Shown here one piece after another: positions 24,117 through 32,770 of a stretch of 64,000 nt of DNA. Origin of the DNA: Nonomuraea roseoviolacea subsp. carminata (GTDB lineage Bacteria > Actinomycetota > Actinomycetes > Streptosporangiales > Streptosporangiaceae); NCBI RefSeq assembly GCF_024172185.1, contig NZ_JAMZEC010000001.1, forward strand, positions 5,228,001 to 5,292,000, given 5' to 3'. Numbering within the stretch: the stretch's first letter is position 1; each line of letters starts with the position of its first letter. The notes below the pieces were generated by a model. That model saw nothing but the letters and a program-made list of their open reading frames with translations, had not been told where the DNA came from and searched no databases. Made by a program: the position numbers and the translations under genes.

Positions 24117-24680
24117 ACGAACGTCATGGGAAAAGTCGGGGGAGGGGCGCCGGCGGGGGTGCCGGTGCCCTCTCGGGGGCCGGGCGCCGGTGGGTGCCGG
24201 CGCCCGCGGGGGTCGGGCGCGGCGGGGGCCGGCGCCCTTGGGGGCTCGGTGGGGCGCGGCGGGGATGCCGTGGCCCTCGGGGAGGGGGTCGGGCGCCGGT
24301 GGGGGCCGGCGTCCTGAATGCATGCGGACGCCCGCCGGGTCGTGGCCGGCGTCCTGGGCGGGGGCGCGGCGTGGTGCCGCTGTGGCCCGATTACGGAGAT
24401 CGCCTGGTGGGCGCGGCGGGCCCCGTCTCCGTGAAGGGGCCATGGGCCGGAACGCGGGGGAAACGGGCCCACGCGAGGTGGGCGCCGTGCGTCCCCGCAC
24501 CGGCCGCCGCGGCCTGGGCTGATCCCCGGGCCAGAGCCTGCAACACCGCCGTGGGCCGCCTTATTTCCGCCCGGCGCCGCCTTTACGGCTCGTCCGATTC
24601 CTCGGGCCGCGGCCATGGGTCGGCTCGGGTTCCTCGGGCCGCGGCCCAGGTTCCCTTGGGTGCCGCAGGGGCCCTCGGGT
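24117..24680. other. Low-complexity G-rich intergenic region
   Basis: About 560 bases without a credible gene. The first half is built from degenerate repeats of GGGCGCCGGTGGG and GCCGGCGCCC that form overlapping inverted repeats. The second half contains CCTCGGGCCGCGGCC twice. The open frames here have biased Arg/Gly/Pro/Ala composition and no start signals, so I read them as non-coding. Confidence 0.55.
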
Positions 24681-24684
24681 CGGT

Positions 24685-25203
24685 CTACGGCACCGGGGGA
24701 GGTTTCAGCAGCGCGCGGAGCCGGGCCTCCAGGGCCTGGAGGTCGCTCTCCGTGTTGAGCTCCGGGTCGTGGCTGGCCACGTCCCAGAGCCCCTCACATG
24801 CCAGGCGCACCACCTGGGACCCCAGCGGGTCGGGCTCGTCACGCAGCTCGTCGCGGTGCCAGCGGGTCATGGCCTCGCGCAGCGGCGCCAGCAGGAACAG
24901 GTTGCCCGAGGCCCCGGTGACCACGGCCCATCGTCGCAGCCGTCCCGAACGGACGGCCGCCAGTGTGGCCATGAGGTAGCGCTCGGTGTAGGTGTCGCCC
25001 GGCTGGGCGGCCAGGAGCTGGTCGAACTCGTCGATGAGACGCTCGACCATGCCCTTGATCAGGGCTTCCTTGCTGCCGAAGTGGTAGAGGAGGCCCCCCT
25101 TGCTCACCCCCGCGCGGTCGGCGACGGCCGAGAGTGTGAGCGCGGCCGAGCCCTGATCGCAGAGCAGGTCCTCCGCGGCGTCCAGCAACTCGTCCCGTCT
25201 CAT
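24685..25203 (-). CDS. TetR/AcrR family transcriptional regulator
   Basis: A 172-residue one-component repressor. The HTH (about residues 5-50) reads RDELLDAAEDLLCDQGSAAL, then LSAVADRAGVSKGGLLYHFG with SKEALIKGM, a textbook TetR N-terminus. The C-terminal ligand domain (VVTGASGNLFLLAPLREAMT...) is of the TetR_C type without an assignable ligand. It is divergent from a cysteine desulfurase gene. The 53-bp gap between them is half filled by a perfect 28-bp palindrome that overlaps both promoters, so autoregulation and control of the desulfurase gene are likely. The MFS gene downstream is a second candidate target. Confidence 0.92.
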   Translation of the reverse strand: MRRDELLDAAEDLLCDQGSAALTLSAVADRAGVSKGGLLYHFGSKEALIKGMVERLIDEFDQLLAAQPGDTYTERYLMATLAAVRSGRLRRWAVVTGASGNLFLLAPLREAMTRWHRDELRDEPDPLGSQVVRLACEGLWDVASHDPELNTESDLQALEARLRALLKPPPVP

Positions 25204-25207
25204 GCCT

Positions 25208-25235
25208 CTACTGTACCGTCCGGACGGTACAGTAG
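25208..25235. promoter_or_regulatory. 28-bp perfect palindrome, probable TetR operator
   Basis: Each half is CTACTGTACCGTCC and the other half is its exact complement, centred between 25,221 and 25,222. It starts five bases from the TetR start codon and 21 bases before the desulfurase GTG. The core ACCGTCC/GGACGGT matches the style of QacR-like TetR operators. Confidence 0.8.
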
Positions 25236-25256
25236 CAAACGAGATACCCTTGGCGG

Positions 25257-26420
25257 GTGAGCAGACCGTCGGCCTACCTTGATCACGCGGCGACCACGCC
25301 GATGCTTCCCGAGGCGATCGAGGCCATGACCGAGCAGCTCGGCCAGGTCGGCAACGCCTCGTCGCTGCACGCGGCGGGCCGGCGGGCGCGCCGGGTCGTC
25401 GAGGAGTCGCGCGAGAGCATCGCCGACGCGCTGGGCGCCCGGCCGAGCGAGGTGGTGTTCACCTCCGGCGGCACCGAGGCCGACAACCTCGCGCTCAAGG
25501 GCCTCTACTGGGCGCGCGCCCCGCGCCGCCGCGTCCTGGTCAGCTCGGTCGAGCATCACGGCGTCCTCGACCCCGCCCACTGGCTGGCCGACACGCAGGG
25601 CGCCCAGGTGGAGCTCCTGCCCGTCGACGAGCTCGGCCGCGTCCGGCCCGACGCGCTGCGCGCCGCCATCGACCGCGACCCGGGCGACGTCGCCCTGGTC
25701 AGCGTGATGTGGGCCAACAACGAGGTCGGCACCGTCCAGCCGGTCCACGTGCTGGCCGCGGTGGCGCGCGACCACGGCATCCCGTTCCACACCGACGCGG
25801 TGCAGGCCGTCGGCCAGCTCCCCGTCTCGTTCGCGGCGTCGGGGGCCGACGCGGTCACCGTCAGCGGCCACAAGATCGGCGGCCCCGTCGGGGTGGGCGC
25901 GCTGCTGCTGGCCCGCGGCCTGACGCCGGTGCCCGTACAGCACGGCGGCGGGCAGGAGCGCGACGTGCGCTCCGGCACGCTCGACGCGCCCGCCATCGCC
26001 GGCTTCGCCGCCGCGGTGCGGATCGCGGTCAAGGAGCAGGAGAGCCAGCGGCTACGGCTGGCGGAGCTGCGCGACGACCTGATCCGGCGCGTCCGCGAGG
26101 CGGTGCCCGACGTGGTGCTCAACGGCGACCCGGACGAGCGGCTGCCGGGCAACGCCCACTTCTCGTTCCCCGGCTGCGAGGGCGACGCGCTGCTCATGCT
26201 GCTCGACGCCAAGGGCGTGGAGTGCTCGACCGGCTCCGCCTGCTCGGCCGGTGTGGCTCAGCCGTCCCACGTGCTGCTGGCCATGGGCGCCGACGCGGTG
26301 TCGGCGCGCGGCTCCCTCAGGTTCTCGCTGGGGCACACCTCGACGCGCGACGACGTGGACCGGCTCGTCGAGGTGCTGCCGGCGGCCGTCGAACGCGCCC
26401 GCCGCGCCGGCCTGGGCTGA
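25257..26420 (+). CDS. Cysteine desulfurase (IscS/NifS-like)
   Basis: A PLP-dependent enzyme of 387 residues that mobilises sulfur from cysteine for Fe-S clusters and tRNA thiolation. It starts MSRPSAYLDHAATTPMLPEA. The PLP lysine is in TVSGHKIGGPVGVG, preceded by FHTDAVQAVGQ with the PLP aspartate. The catalytic cysteine loop is VECSTGSACSAGVAQPSHVL, an IscS-type (class I) loop with two nearby cysteines. In mycobacteria the same gene precedes mnmA (trmU), as here with one extra gene between, supporting a role as sulfur donor to MnmA. The GTG at 25,257 lacks a clear Shine-Dalgarno. Control by the divergent TetR is suggested by the palindrome. Confidence 0.93.
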   Translation: MSRPSAYLDHAATTPMLPEAIEAMTEQLGQVGNASSLHAAGRRARRVVEESRESIADALGARPSEVVFTSGGTEADNLALKGLYWARAPRRRVLVSSVEHHGVLDPAHWLADTQGAQVELLPVDELGRVRPDALRAAIDRDPGDVALVSVMWANNEVGTVQPVHVLAAVARDHGIPFHTDAVQAVGQLPVSFAASGADAVTVSGHKIGGPVGVGALLLARGLTPVPVQHGGGQERDVRSGTLDAPAIAGFAAAVRIAVKEQESQRLRLAELRDDLIRRVREAVPDVVLNGDPDERLPGNAHFSFPGCEGDALLMLLDAKGVECSTGSACSAGVAQPSHVLLAMGADAVSARGSLRFSLGHTSTRDDVDRLVEVLPAAVERARRAGLG

Positions 26421-26466
26421 CCGCCGATCCCGCGGCGCCTTTCCAGCGATCAGCTGAGGCCAAGAA

Positions 26467-27546
26467 TCAGGTGAGGAAGGGGGCGACCGCGGTCCAGGCC
26501 GGGTCGTCCGCGACCGTCACCCGCGCCTTGCCCTCGTCCCACCCCTTGGCCAGTTCCTTCGCCCAGGCCGCGGCGTCGCCCTCCGAGTCGGCGTACACGT
26601 GGAAGACCCGCAGCCCCTCGGCGCTCACATGGACGGCCAGCAGGGCCGTCTCCCGCCGGTCGAGCAGCCCCGCCGACAGCCGCTCCTCGAAGGCGCGCAG
26701 CGCGGCGACCGAGTCGCCCGCGGGCAGGCCGCCCTCGTCGCGGTGCCGGTACGGCACCGCGATCTGCACGTGCTGGTCGAACAGCGGATGATCCACCGGC
26801 CGCAGCGGATGCCGGGCGGTCGCGGTCAGCGGCGCGCCGCCGCCCGTCTGCCCCTCCAGCAGCGCCCACTGCTCCTCGCCGGCGGCGGGCGCGAGGTCCG
26901 CGGCCAGGTCGGCCACCACGGCCGGCAGGTGCGCGGCGGCCACCGCGTCGATCGGCTCGAACGTCACCGGCATGATCTCGCCCACCCAGCGGGCCACCTC
27001 GTCCTCGCCCAGCAGCCAGTCGAGGGCGATCAGCGTCGCGTCCATCCGGTCGTCCGCGTCGAGGTCGGCGAAGGCCGGGTGGTAGGCCGACACGTCGACG
27101 CGCGAGCCGTCACGCGGCACGCGCAGCCCGAGCGTCAGCTTGTCCAGCTTGAGGAGGTCGCCGTCCACGTTGACCGTGCGCTCCGTCGCCCGCGGGTCGG
27201 CCTGCCGCGACGGGTGGAACTCCCACAGCAGGTCGCCCTCCGGCGCCGCCGCGGCCCAGCGGTGGGCCAGGGGGCGCAGCTCGGCATCACCCGCGGCGGT
27301 CACCACCAGGGCGTGCGCCGCCTCCTTGCCGGGGGCGAGCTCCCACTTCAGATCGGGGTGGAGCGTCAACACGGCGCGGTCGACCAACTCCCCCATGCCG
27401 ATGATGTCGTCGGCGGCCACCAGGGAGTCGATGCGGGGCCGCGTCTCCTCCCACCACGCCCAGAACGCGGGCACGCCGTCATCCGGCCGGACCTTCCCGT
27501 GCCTGGGGATACCGTCCTCGCCGTCCTTGCGCTCGAACAGTCGCAT
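26467..27546 (-). CDS. DUF695-like domain protein
   Basis: A 359-residue cytosolic protein without signal peptide or membrane segment. The C-terminal part (about residues 240-359: DQHVQIAVPYRHRDEGGLPA, RAFEERLSAGLLDRRETALL, RVFHVYADSEGDAAAWAKEL) resembles the DUF695 fold that appears in uncharacterised bacterial proteins. The middle region (GEIMPVTFEPIDAVAAAHLP) resembles the domain commonly paired with it. No catalytic motif is apparent. It is divergent from mnmA and convergent with the desulfurase gene. The function is unknown and I assign none. Confidence 0.72.
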   Translation of the reverse strand: MRLFERKDGEDGIPRHGKVRPDDGVPAFWAWWEETRPRIDSLVAADDIIGMGELVDRAVLTLHPDLKWELAPGKEAAHALVVTAAGDAELRPLAHRWAAAAPEGDLLWEFHPSRQADPRATERTVNVDGDLLKLDKLTLGLRVPRDGSRVDVSAYHPAFADLDADDRMDATLIALDWLLGEDEVARWVGEIMPVTFEPIDAVAAAHLPAVVADLAADLAPAAGEEQWALLEGQTGGGAPLTATARHPLRPVDHPLFDQHVQIAVPYRHRDEGGLPAGDSVAALRAFEERLSAGLLDRRETALLAVHVSAEGLRVFHVYADSEGDAAAWAKELAKGWDEGKARVTVADDPAWTAVAPFLT

Positions 27547-27642
27547 AGCCGTGCATCCTTCCAGACCGCGCGGGTGCTCGCGGCCTCACCCCGGGGTGGG
27601 GACTCCAGGACATGGCCCGGACCGCCACCGGGCGCGAGGCCC

Positions 27643-27659
27643 ACTGTCCATCGGACAGT
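27643..27659. promoter_or_regulatory. Perfect inverted repeat just upstream of mnmA
   Basis: ACTGTCC-ATC-GGACAGT, 7+3+7 with no mismatch, ends 14 bases before the mnmA ATG. It could be an operator or an RNA hairpin limiting initiation. Confidence 0.45.
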
Positions 27660-27673
27660 ACGCTTGGAACGTC

Positions 27674-28732
27674 ATGGGATTGCGTGTGCTTGCCGCCATG
27701 TCGGGCGGCGTCGACTCAGCCGTGGCCGCCGCGCGGATCGCCGAGGCCGGTCACGATGTCACCGGTGTCCATCTCGCCCTGTCGGCCAACCCCCAATCCC
27801 ACCGCACGGGCGCCCGGGGCTGCTGCACGATCGAGGACTCGCGTGACGCGCGCCGCGCCGCCGACGTGATCGGCATCCCGTTCTACATCTGGGACATGGC
27901 CGAGCGCTTCCAGCGCGACGTGGTCGAGGACTTCGTCGCCGAGTACGCGGCGGGCCGCACGCCCAATCCGTGCCTGCGGTGCAACGAGAAGATCAAGTTC
28001 GCGGCGGTGCTGGACCGGGCGCTGGCGCTCGGGTTCGACGCCGTGGCGACCGGCCACCACGCCAGGCTCGTCGACGGCGTGCTCTCGCGCAGCGTCGACC
28101 AGGCCAAGGACCAGTCGTACGTGCTGGGCGTGCTCACCCGCGAGCAGCTCAGCCACGCGATCTTCCCGCTGGGCGACTCCACCAAGGCCGAGGTGCGCGA
28201 GGAGGCGGCCCGGCGCGGCCTGACCGTCGCCGACAAGCCCGACAGCCACGACATCTGCTTCATCGCCGACGGCGACACCCGGGGTTTCCTCTCCGCGCGG
28301 CTGGGCGCCGCCGAGGGGCCGATCGTCGACCAGTCGGGCGAGGTGGTGGGCAGCCACCAGGGGGCCCACGGGTTCACGGTGGGCCAGCGCAAGGGCCTGC
28401 GCATCGACCGGCCGGCCGCCGACGGCAGGCCGCGCTACGTGCTGTCGATCGAGCCGGTGTCCAACACGGTCACGGTGGGGCCGCGCTCGGCGCTGGAGGT
28501 CACGACGATCACGTGCGGCCGTCCGGTCTGGAACGGCCCGTCGAGCCACGACGACCTGACCGTCCAGCTCCGCGCGCACGGCGAGGTGTACGGGTGCCGC
28601 TTCGAGGAGACCGGCGACGGGCTGCGCGTCGAGCTCGACCGGCCGGCCACGGGTGTCGCCGCGGGTCAGGCCGCGGTGCTCTACTCGGGCGCGACCGTCA
28701 TCGGCAGCGCCACGATCACCCACGCGGCCTGA
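27674..28732 (+). CDS. mnmA: tRNA-specific 2-thiouridylase
   Basis: The enzyme makes 2-thiouridine at U34 of tRNA(Lys), tRNA(Glu) and tRNA(Gln), using sulfur relayed from a cysteine desulfurase. It has 352 residues. The PP-loop is AAMSGGVDSAVAAARIAEAG. The two catalytic cysteines are in GRTPNPCLRCNEKIKF (about residue 99) and SHDICFIADGD (about 195). The C-terminal barrel includes GFTVGQRKGLRI and ends near QAAVLYSGATVIGS. ATG 27,674 gives the family start MGLRVLAAMSGGVDS; the in-frame extension upstream is non-homologous. The cysteine desulfurase gene 1.25 kb upstream is a natural partner. Confidence 0.95.
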   Translation: MGLRVLAAMSGGVDSAVAAARIAEAGHDVTGVHLALSANPQSHRTGARGCCTIEDSRDARRAADVIGIPFYIWDMAERFQRDVVEDFVAEYAAGRTPNPCLRCNEKIKFAAVLDRALALGFDAVATGHHARLVDGVLSRSVDQAKDQSYVLGVLTREQLSHAIFPLGDSTKAEVREEAARRGLTVADKPDSHDICFIADGDTRGFLSARLGAAEGPIVDQSGEVVGSHQGAHGFTVGQRKGLRIDRPAADGRPRYVLSIEPVSNTVTVGPRSALEVTTITCGRPVWNGPSSHDDLTVQLRAHGEVYGCRFEETGDGLRVELDRPATGVAAGQAAVLYSGATVIGSATITHAA

Positions 28733-28793
28733 CCGCTCGTCCGCGCCTTCCGGGCAGGCGACCCGCGAGCCCGGAGGGGTCAGGAGCGGGGCG

Positions 28794-29426
28794 TCAGGGC
28801 AGGTCGACCGACCCGCCGACGGGGACGCGCCGGATGTCGGCGCCCTGCTTGTCGGCCTCCAGCTTGAGCCAGGTGTCCAGCAATCCCAGCCCCACCTCGC
28901 TGTACAGCGCGTCATGCGTCGAGTACGCCCGCGCCGGCCGGATCGTGCGCAGATACTCGACCATGGCCGGCAGCCGCAGCCACGGCGCCGTGGTGGGCAC
29001 CAGCAGGGTCGGCACCTCCACCTCGGGCACCGTCAGCGCGTCACCCGGGTAGAACAGCTCCTCGTCGATCATGAATCCGACGTTCTCCACGACCGGCATG
29101 TCGGGATGGTTGTCCGCGTGCCACTCGCCGAACGTCCGCACCCCGAACCCCGCCACCTCGAACGCGTCGCCATGGCGCACCGTCCGCACCTTGACCGGCA
29201 CCTCCGCCAGCTCCTGGGCGACCGCCTCGCACGTCCAGACCTCCAGGTCGGCGGGCGCCGACCGCAACCGGTCGGGGTCAAGGTGGTCGGCGTGCTGGTG
29301 CGTGATGAGCACCGCGTCGGCGCCGTCCAAGGCCTCGACCTCGCTGAAGATCCCCGGGTCGATGACGAGGACCTTGCCGTCCTTCTCCAGCCGCCAGCAC
29401 GCGTGGCCGTACTTGATGAGCCTCAT
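28794..29426 (-). CDS. Metallo-beta-lactamase-fold hydrolase (UlaG-like)
   Basis: A 210-residue metal-dependent hydrolase starting MRLIKYGHACWRLEKDGKVL. The metal site is LITHQHADHLDPDRL (HxHxDH) with further ligands in EWHADNHPDMPVV, YPGDALTV and YSTHDAL. This compact form is the UlaG-like branch of the MBL superfamily, whose actinobacterial members lack known substrates. It is divergent from the methionine synthase-like gene with only 23 bp between start codons, so the two promoters overlap. It is convergent with mnmA. Confidence 0.85.
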   Translation of the reverse strand: MRLIKYGHACWRLEKDGKVLVIDPGIFSEVEALDGADAVLITHQHADHLDPDRLRSAPADLEVWTCEAVAQELAEVPVKVRTVRHGDAFEVAGFGVRTFGEWHADNHPDMPVVENVGFMIDEELFYPGDALTVPEVEVPTLLVPTTAPWLRLPAMVEYLRTIRPARAYSTHDALYSEVGLGLLDTWLKLEADKQGADIRRVPVGGSVDLP

Positions 29427-29437
29427 TCTGGAGAGCC

Positions 29438-29443
29438 TACGCT
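29438..29443 (+). promoter_or_regulatory. Candidate -10 element TACGCT for leaderless methionine synthase-like gene
   Basis: TACGCT ends six bases before the ATG at 29,450. The 23-bp intergenic space leaves no room for a leader. Confidence 0.45.
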
Positions 29444-29449
29444 TGTCCC

Positions 29450-30439
29450 ATGTTGACGTGGGAAGCCACCGGGGTCGGGTCGCATCCCGGCCAGGATCAC
29501 CTTGAGGCGGCGCGGGTCGTGTTCGGCGAAGTGCCGGGGCTGCCGTACCTGCCGGAACTGCCGGGGCGGGGCGTGGGCGCCGACATGATCGGCCGTACGG
29601 CGGGGTTGCTGATCGACCTGCCGGTGGAGGTGCAGCCGTCCGGATGGCGGCTGACCGGGCGGCCGGGGCGCGACCATCAGCGGGCGGTCGACCACCTCAG
29701 GCGCGACCTCGACGGCCTGGAGGAGGTCGGGCACGCCTACGAGGGGCCGCTGAAGGTGCAGGTGTGCGGCCCGTGGACGCTGGCCGGCGCGCTGGAGCTG
29801 CGCCACGGCGACAAGGTGCTGTCCGACCACGGCGCGGTGCGCGACCTGGCCGAGTCCCTCGCGCAGGGCGTGGCCGACCACGTCGCGGAGGTGCGGCGGC
29901 GCCTGCCCGGCGTCACCGAGGTGGTGCTCCAGCTCGACGAGCCGGGCCTGCCGGGGGTGCTGGCCGGCAGCGTGCCGACCGCCTCGGGCTTCGGGCGGCT
30001 GCCCGCCGTGGAGGAGTGGCGGGTGGAGGAGGCGCTGCGCGCGTTCCCGTCGCCGATCGTCCACTGCTGCGCGCCGTCCGTGCCGTACGACGTGCTGCGC
30101 AGGGCGGGCGTGCGCGGCGTCTCCGTGGACGCCGCCCTCGTCCGGCGGCGCGACGAGGACGCGGTCGGCGAGGTCGTGGAGGCGGGGCTGCTGCTGTTCC
30201 TCGGCGTGGTGCCGGGCACCGACACGCGGCTGCCCGACGTGGGCGTCGTCGCCAAGCCCGCACTGGAGCTGTGGCGCCGCCTCGGGTTCGCGGCCGAGCG
30301 GCTGGCGGAGCAGGTCGTGCTGACGCCGTCGTGCGGGCTGGCCGGCGCGTCCCCCGCGTACGCGAGGGCGGCCCTGGCGGCGTGCCGCAAGGCGGCCCGC
30401 GTGCTCAGCGAGGATCCGGAGGCGGGGACCGCCGGATGA
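29450..30439 (+). CDS. Cobalamin-independent methionine synthase-like protein (MetE C-terminal fold)
   Basis: A 329-residue protein of the MetE C-terminal TIM-barrel superfamily. It is much shorter than true MetE (about 750 residues) and lacks its N-terminal half. Zinc-thiol type residues are visible as SPIVHCCAPSVPYD and LTPSCGLAG; the LDEPGL segment carries an acidic residue expected near the substrate. Short forms of this kind are widespread in actinobacteria, commonly between mnmA and ligA, and are annotated as methionine synthase although the reaction is unproven. Methyl donors may differ from 5-methyltetrahydropteroyl-triglutamate. It is leaderless and lies 74 bp before ligA on the same strand. 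Confidence 0.8.
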   Translation: MLTWEATGVGSHPGQDHLEAARVVFGEVPGLPYLPELPGRGVGADMIGRTAGLLIDLPVEVQPSGWRLTGRPGRDHQRAVDHLRRDLDGLEEVGHAYEGPLKVQVCGPWTLAGALELRHGDKVLSDHGAVRDLAESLAQGVADHVAEVRRRLPGVTEVVLQLDEPGLPGVLAGSVPTASGFGRLPAVEEWRVEEALRAFPSPIVHCCAPSVPYDVLRRAGVRGVSVDAALVRRRDEDAVGEVVEAGLLLFLGVVPGTDTRLPDVGVVAKPALELWRRLGFAAERLAEQVVLTPSCGLAGASPAYARAALAACRKAARVLSEDPEAGTAG

Positions 30440-30474
30440 CCTCTCACCTGGCCAATCTTGTCGGTGCCCGGCGA

Positions 30475-30480
30475 TAGCGT
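30475..30480 (+). promoter_or_regulatory. Candidate -10 element TAGCGT for ligA
   Basis: TAGCGT sits 33 bases before the ligA GTG. Between them is GAAGGAAGGAG, a strong ribosome-binding site, so ligA can be transcribed separately from the upstream gene. Confidence 0.4.
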
Positions 30481-30513
30481 TCTCCCAGGGGTCGTGAAGG
30501 AAGGAGTGCCGGC

Positions 30514-32703
30514 GTGAGCGAGCTGAACACCGAGGCCGGGGGCGTGCCGGTGGAGGCGCTGAAGCGTCATGCGGAGCTGTCGGAGCTGGTGGAGGAGGCC
30601 CGCTGGCGCTATTACGTGCTCGACCAGCCCACGGTCAGCGACGCCCAGTTCGACACCTGGTTCAACGAGCTGCTGGCGCTGGAGGAGACGCATCCCTCGC
30701 TCCAGACGCCCGACTCGCCGACCCAGAAGGTGGGCGCGCCGGTCTCGGGCGACTTCGCCAAGGTGCGGCACCTCGCCCGCATGGAGAGCCTCGACAACGC
30801 CTTCGACGCCGCCGACATGGCGGCCTGGCAGGCGCGCGCCGAGCGGCTCGCCGAGCGTGACCCGGCCCCCTACCTCGTGGAGCTCAAGATCGACGGGCTC
30901 GCCGTGGCCCTGATCTACCGCGACGGCAGGCTGGAGCGCGGAGCGACGCGCGGCGACGGCCGCACCGGCGACGACGTGACGGCCAACGTCCGCACCATCA
31001 AGGGCGTGCCCCACCGGCTCACGGGCGACGACGTGCCCAGCCTGGTCGAGGTGCGCGGCGAGGTCTACATCCCGGTCGCCGACTTCAAGACGCTCAACGA
31101 GCAGCTCGTCGAGCAGGGCAAGCCCCCGTTCGCCAACCCGCGCAACTCGGCGGCCGGCACGCTGCGCCAGAAGGACCCGCGCATCACGGCGCAGCGCCCG
31201 CTGCGCATGATCGTCCACGGGGTCGGCGTCTGGGAGGGCGCCACCCCGCCGCGCACCCAGTCCGAGATGTACGAGCGGCTGCGCGAGATGGGGCTGCCGG
31301 TGAGCGACCTGTACCGGGTCGTGGGCAGCCCGGCCGAGGTCGACGAGTTCATCGAGCACTACCGCGTGCACCGGCACGACCCCGCGTACGAGATCGACGG
31401 CGTGGTGGTCAAGGTCGACGACTTCCGGCTCCAGCGGGAGCTGGGCTCCACCTCGCGGGCGCCGCGCTGGGCGATCGCCTACAAGTACCCGCCGGAGGAG
31501 GTCAACACCAAGCTCCTCGACATCCAGGTCGGCGTCGGCCGCACGGGCCGGGTCACGCCGTTCGGGGTGATGGAGCCGGTGTCCGTGGCCGGGTCCACGG
31601 TGGAGCGGGCCACCCTGCACAACGCCGCGATCGTGGTCAAGAAGGGCGTGCTCATCGGCGACACCGTGGTGCTGCGCAAGGCGGGCGACGTCATCCCCGA
31701 GATCGTCGGGCCGGTGACGGCGCTGCGCGACGGCTCCGAGCGGGAGTTCGTCATGCCCACGCACTGCCCCGAGTGCGGCACCGAGCTGGCCTACGAGCGC
31801 GAGGGCGACGCCGACCTGCGCTGCCCCAACGCACGCGGCTGCCCCGCGCAGATCCGCGAGCGCCTCTACTTCGCGGCCGGGCGCAACGCCCTCGACATCG
31901 ACGGCCTCGGCTACGTCGCGGCCACCGCGCTCAGTCAGCCGCTGCCGCCGCAGGAGCCGGTGGTGCGCACCGAGGCCGACCTGTTCGACCTGACGCTCGA
32001 CCAGCTCATCCCGATCCGCTCCGTCGTGCGCGACATGGACAGCGGCCTGCCCAAGATCGACCCGAAGACGGGCGAGGAGAAGGTCGTCTCGTTCTTCTCC
32101 AACCTCAGCGGCGAGGCCAGCCAGAACGCCGTCAAGCTGATGGAGTCGCTGGAGCAGGCCAAGCAGGTGCCGCTGTGGCGGGTGCTGGTGGCGCTGTCGA
32201 TCCGTCACATCGGCCCGCCCACCGCCCAGCTCCTCGCCCACGAGCTGCGCTCGATGGACGCCATCATGAACGCCTCGGAGGAGGAGCTGGCGGCGGTCAA
32301 GGACATCGGGCCCCGCACGGCGGCGGTGATCCGGGAGTGGTTCCAGGTCGACTGGCACCGCGAGATCGTCGAGCGCTGGCGCGCGGCGGGGGTGCGCATG
32401 GAGGACGAGCCGGCGCCGGAGAAGGGGCCGCAGATCCTCGACGGGCTCACGTTCGTGGTGACGGGCACGCTGGAGGGCTACACCCGCGACACGGCGGCCG
32501 AGGCGATCACCAGCCGGGGCGGCAAGGTGGCGGGGTCGGTCTCGAAGAAGACCGCGTTCGTGGTCGTGGGGGAGAACGCCGGGTCGAAGTACGACAAGGC
32601 GGTCAGCCTGGGGGTGCCGATCCTGGACGAGGCCGGTTTCGAGACCCTCCTCAAGGACGGCCCGGAGGCGGCGGCCGAGGTGGCGGTGAAGCCCGAGGAG
32701 TAG
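30514..32703 (+). CDS. ligA: NAD-dependent DNA ligase
   Basis: The essential replicative ligase, 729 residues. Order of domains: Ia and nucleotidyltransferase (about residues 20-330) with adenylated K125 in LVELKIDGLAV; OB fold; a Cys4 zinc finger at about 417-440 (HCPECGTELAYE and LRCPNARGCPAQIRE); helix-hairpin-helix repeats; and a C-terminal BRCT domain (about 645-720, LDGLTFVVTGTLEGYTRDTA). All are complete. The GTG start follows GAAGGAAGGAG. Its place upstream of gatCAB and ilvBNC is shared with other actinobacteria. Confidence 0.97.
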   Translation: MSELNTEAGGVPVEALKRHAELSELVEEARWRYYVLDQPTVSDAQFDTWFNELLALEETHPSLQTPDSPTQKVGAPVSGDFAKVRHLARMESLDNAFDAADMAAWQARAERLAERDPAPYLVELKIDGLAVALIYRDGRLERGATRGDGRTGDDVTANVRTIKGVPHRLTGDDVPSLVEVRGEVYIPVADFKTLNEQLVEQGKPPFANPRNSAAGTLRQKDPRITAQRPLRMIVHGVGVWEGATPPRTQSEMYERLREMGLPVSDLYRVVGSPAEVDEFIEHYRVHRHDPAYEIDGVVVKVDDFRLQRELGSTSRAPRWAIAYKYPPEEVNTKLLDIQVGVGRTGRVTPFGVMEPVSVAGSTVERATLHNAAIVVKKGVLIGDTVVLRKAGDVIPEIVGPVTALRDGSEREFVMPTHCPECGTELAYEREGDADLRCPNARGCPAQIRERLYFAAGRNALDIDGLGYVAATALSQPLPPQEPVVRTEADLFDLTLDQLIPIRSVVRDMDSGLPKIDPKTGEEKVVSFFSNLSGEASQNAVKLMESLEQAKQVPLWRVLVALSIRHIGPPTAQLLAHELRSMDAIMNASEEELAAVKDIGPRTAAVIREWFQVDWHREIVERWRAAGVRMEDEPAPEKGPQILDGLTFVVTGTLEGYTRDTAAEAITSRGGKVAGSVSKKTAFVVVGENAGSKYDKAVSLGVPILDEAGFETLLKDGPEAAAEVAVKPEE

Positions 32704-32748
32704 CCGCCACGCCCAACCCGAGGCCCTTCCCGGCCGAGGTCCCTTCCC

Positions 32749-32770
32749 GGCCCGGGGTCCATCCCGGGCC
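32749..32770 (+). terminator. Possible ligA terminator hairpin
   Basis: GGCCCGGG and CCCGGGCC pair perfectly across a six-base loop, 46 bases after the ligA stop. There is no U-tract, so confidence is limited. Confidence 0.4.

Noticed and set aside
24126..24522. Small Gly/Arg/Pro-rich frames upstream of the MFS gene
   Set aside because: Low-complexity DNA, no ribosome-binding site, and frames open on both strands.
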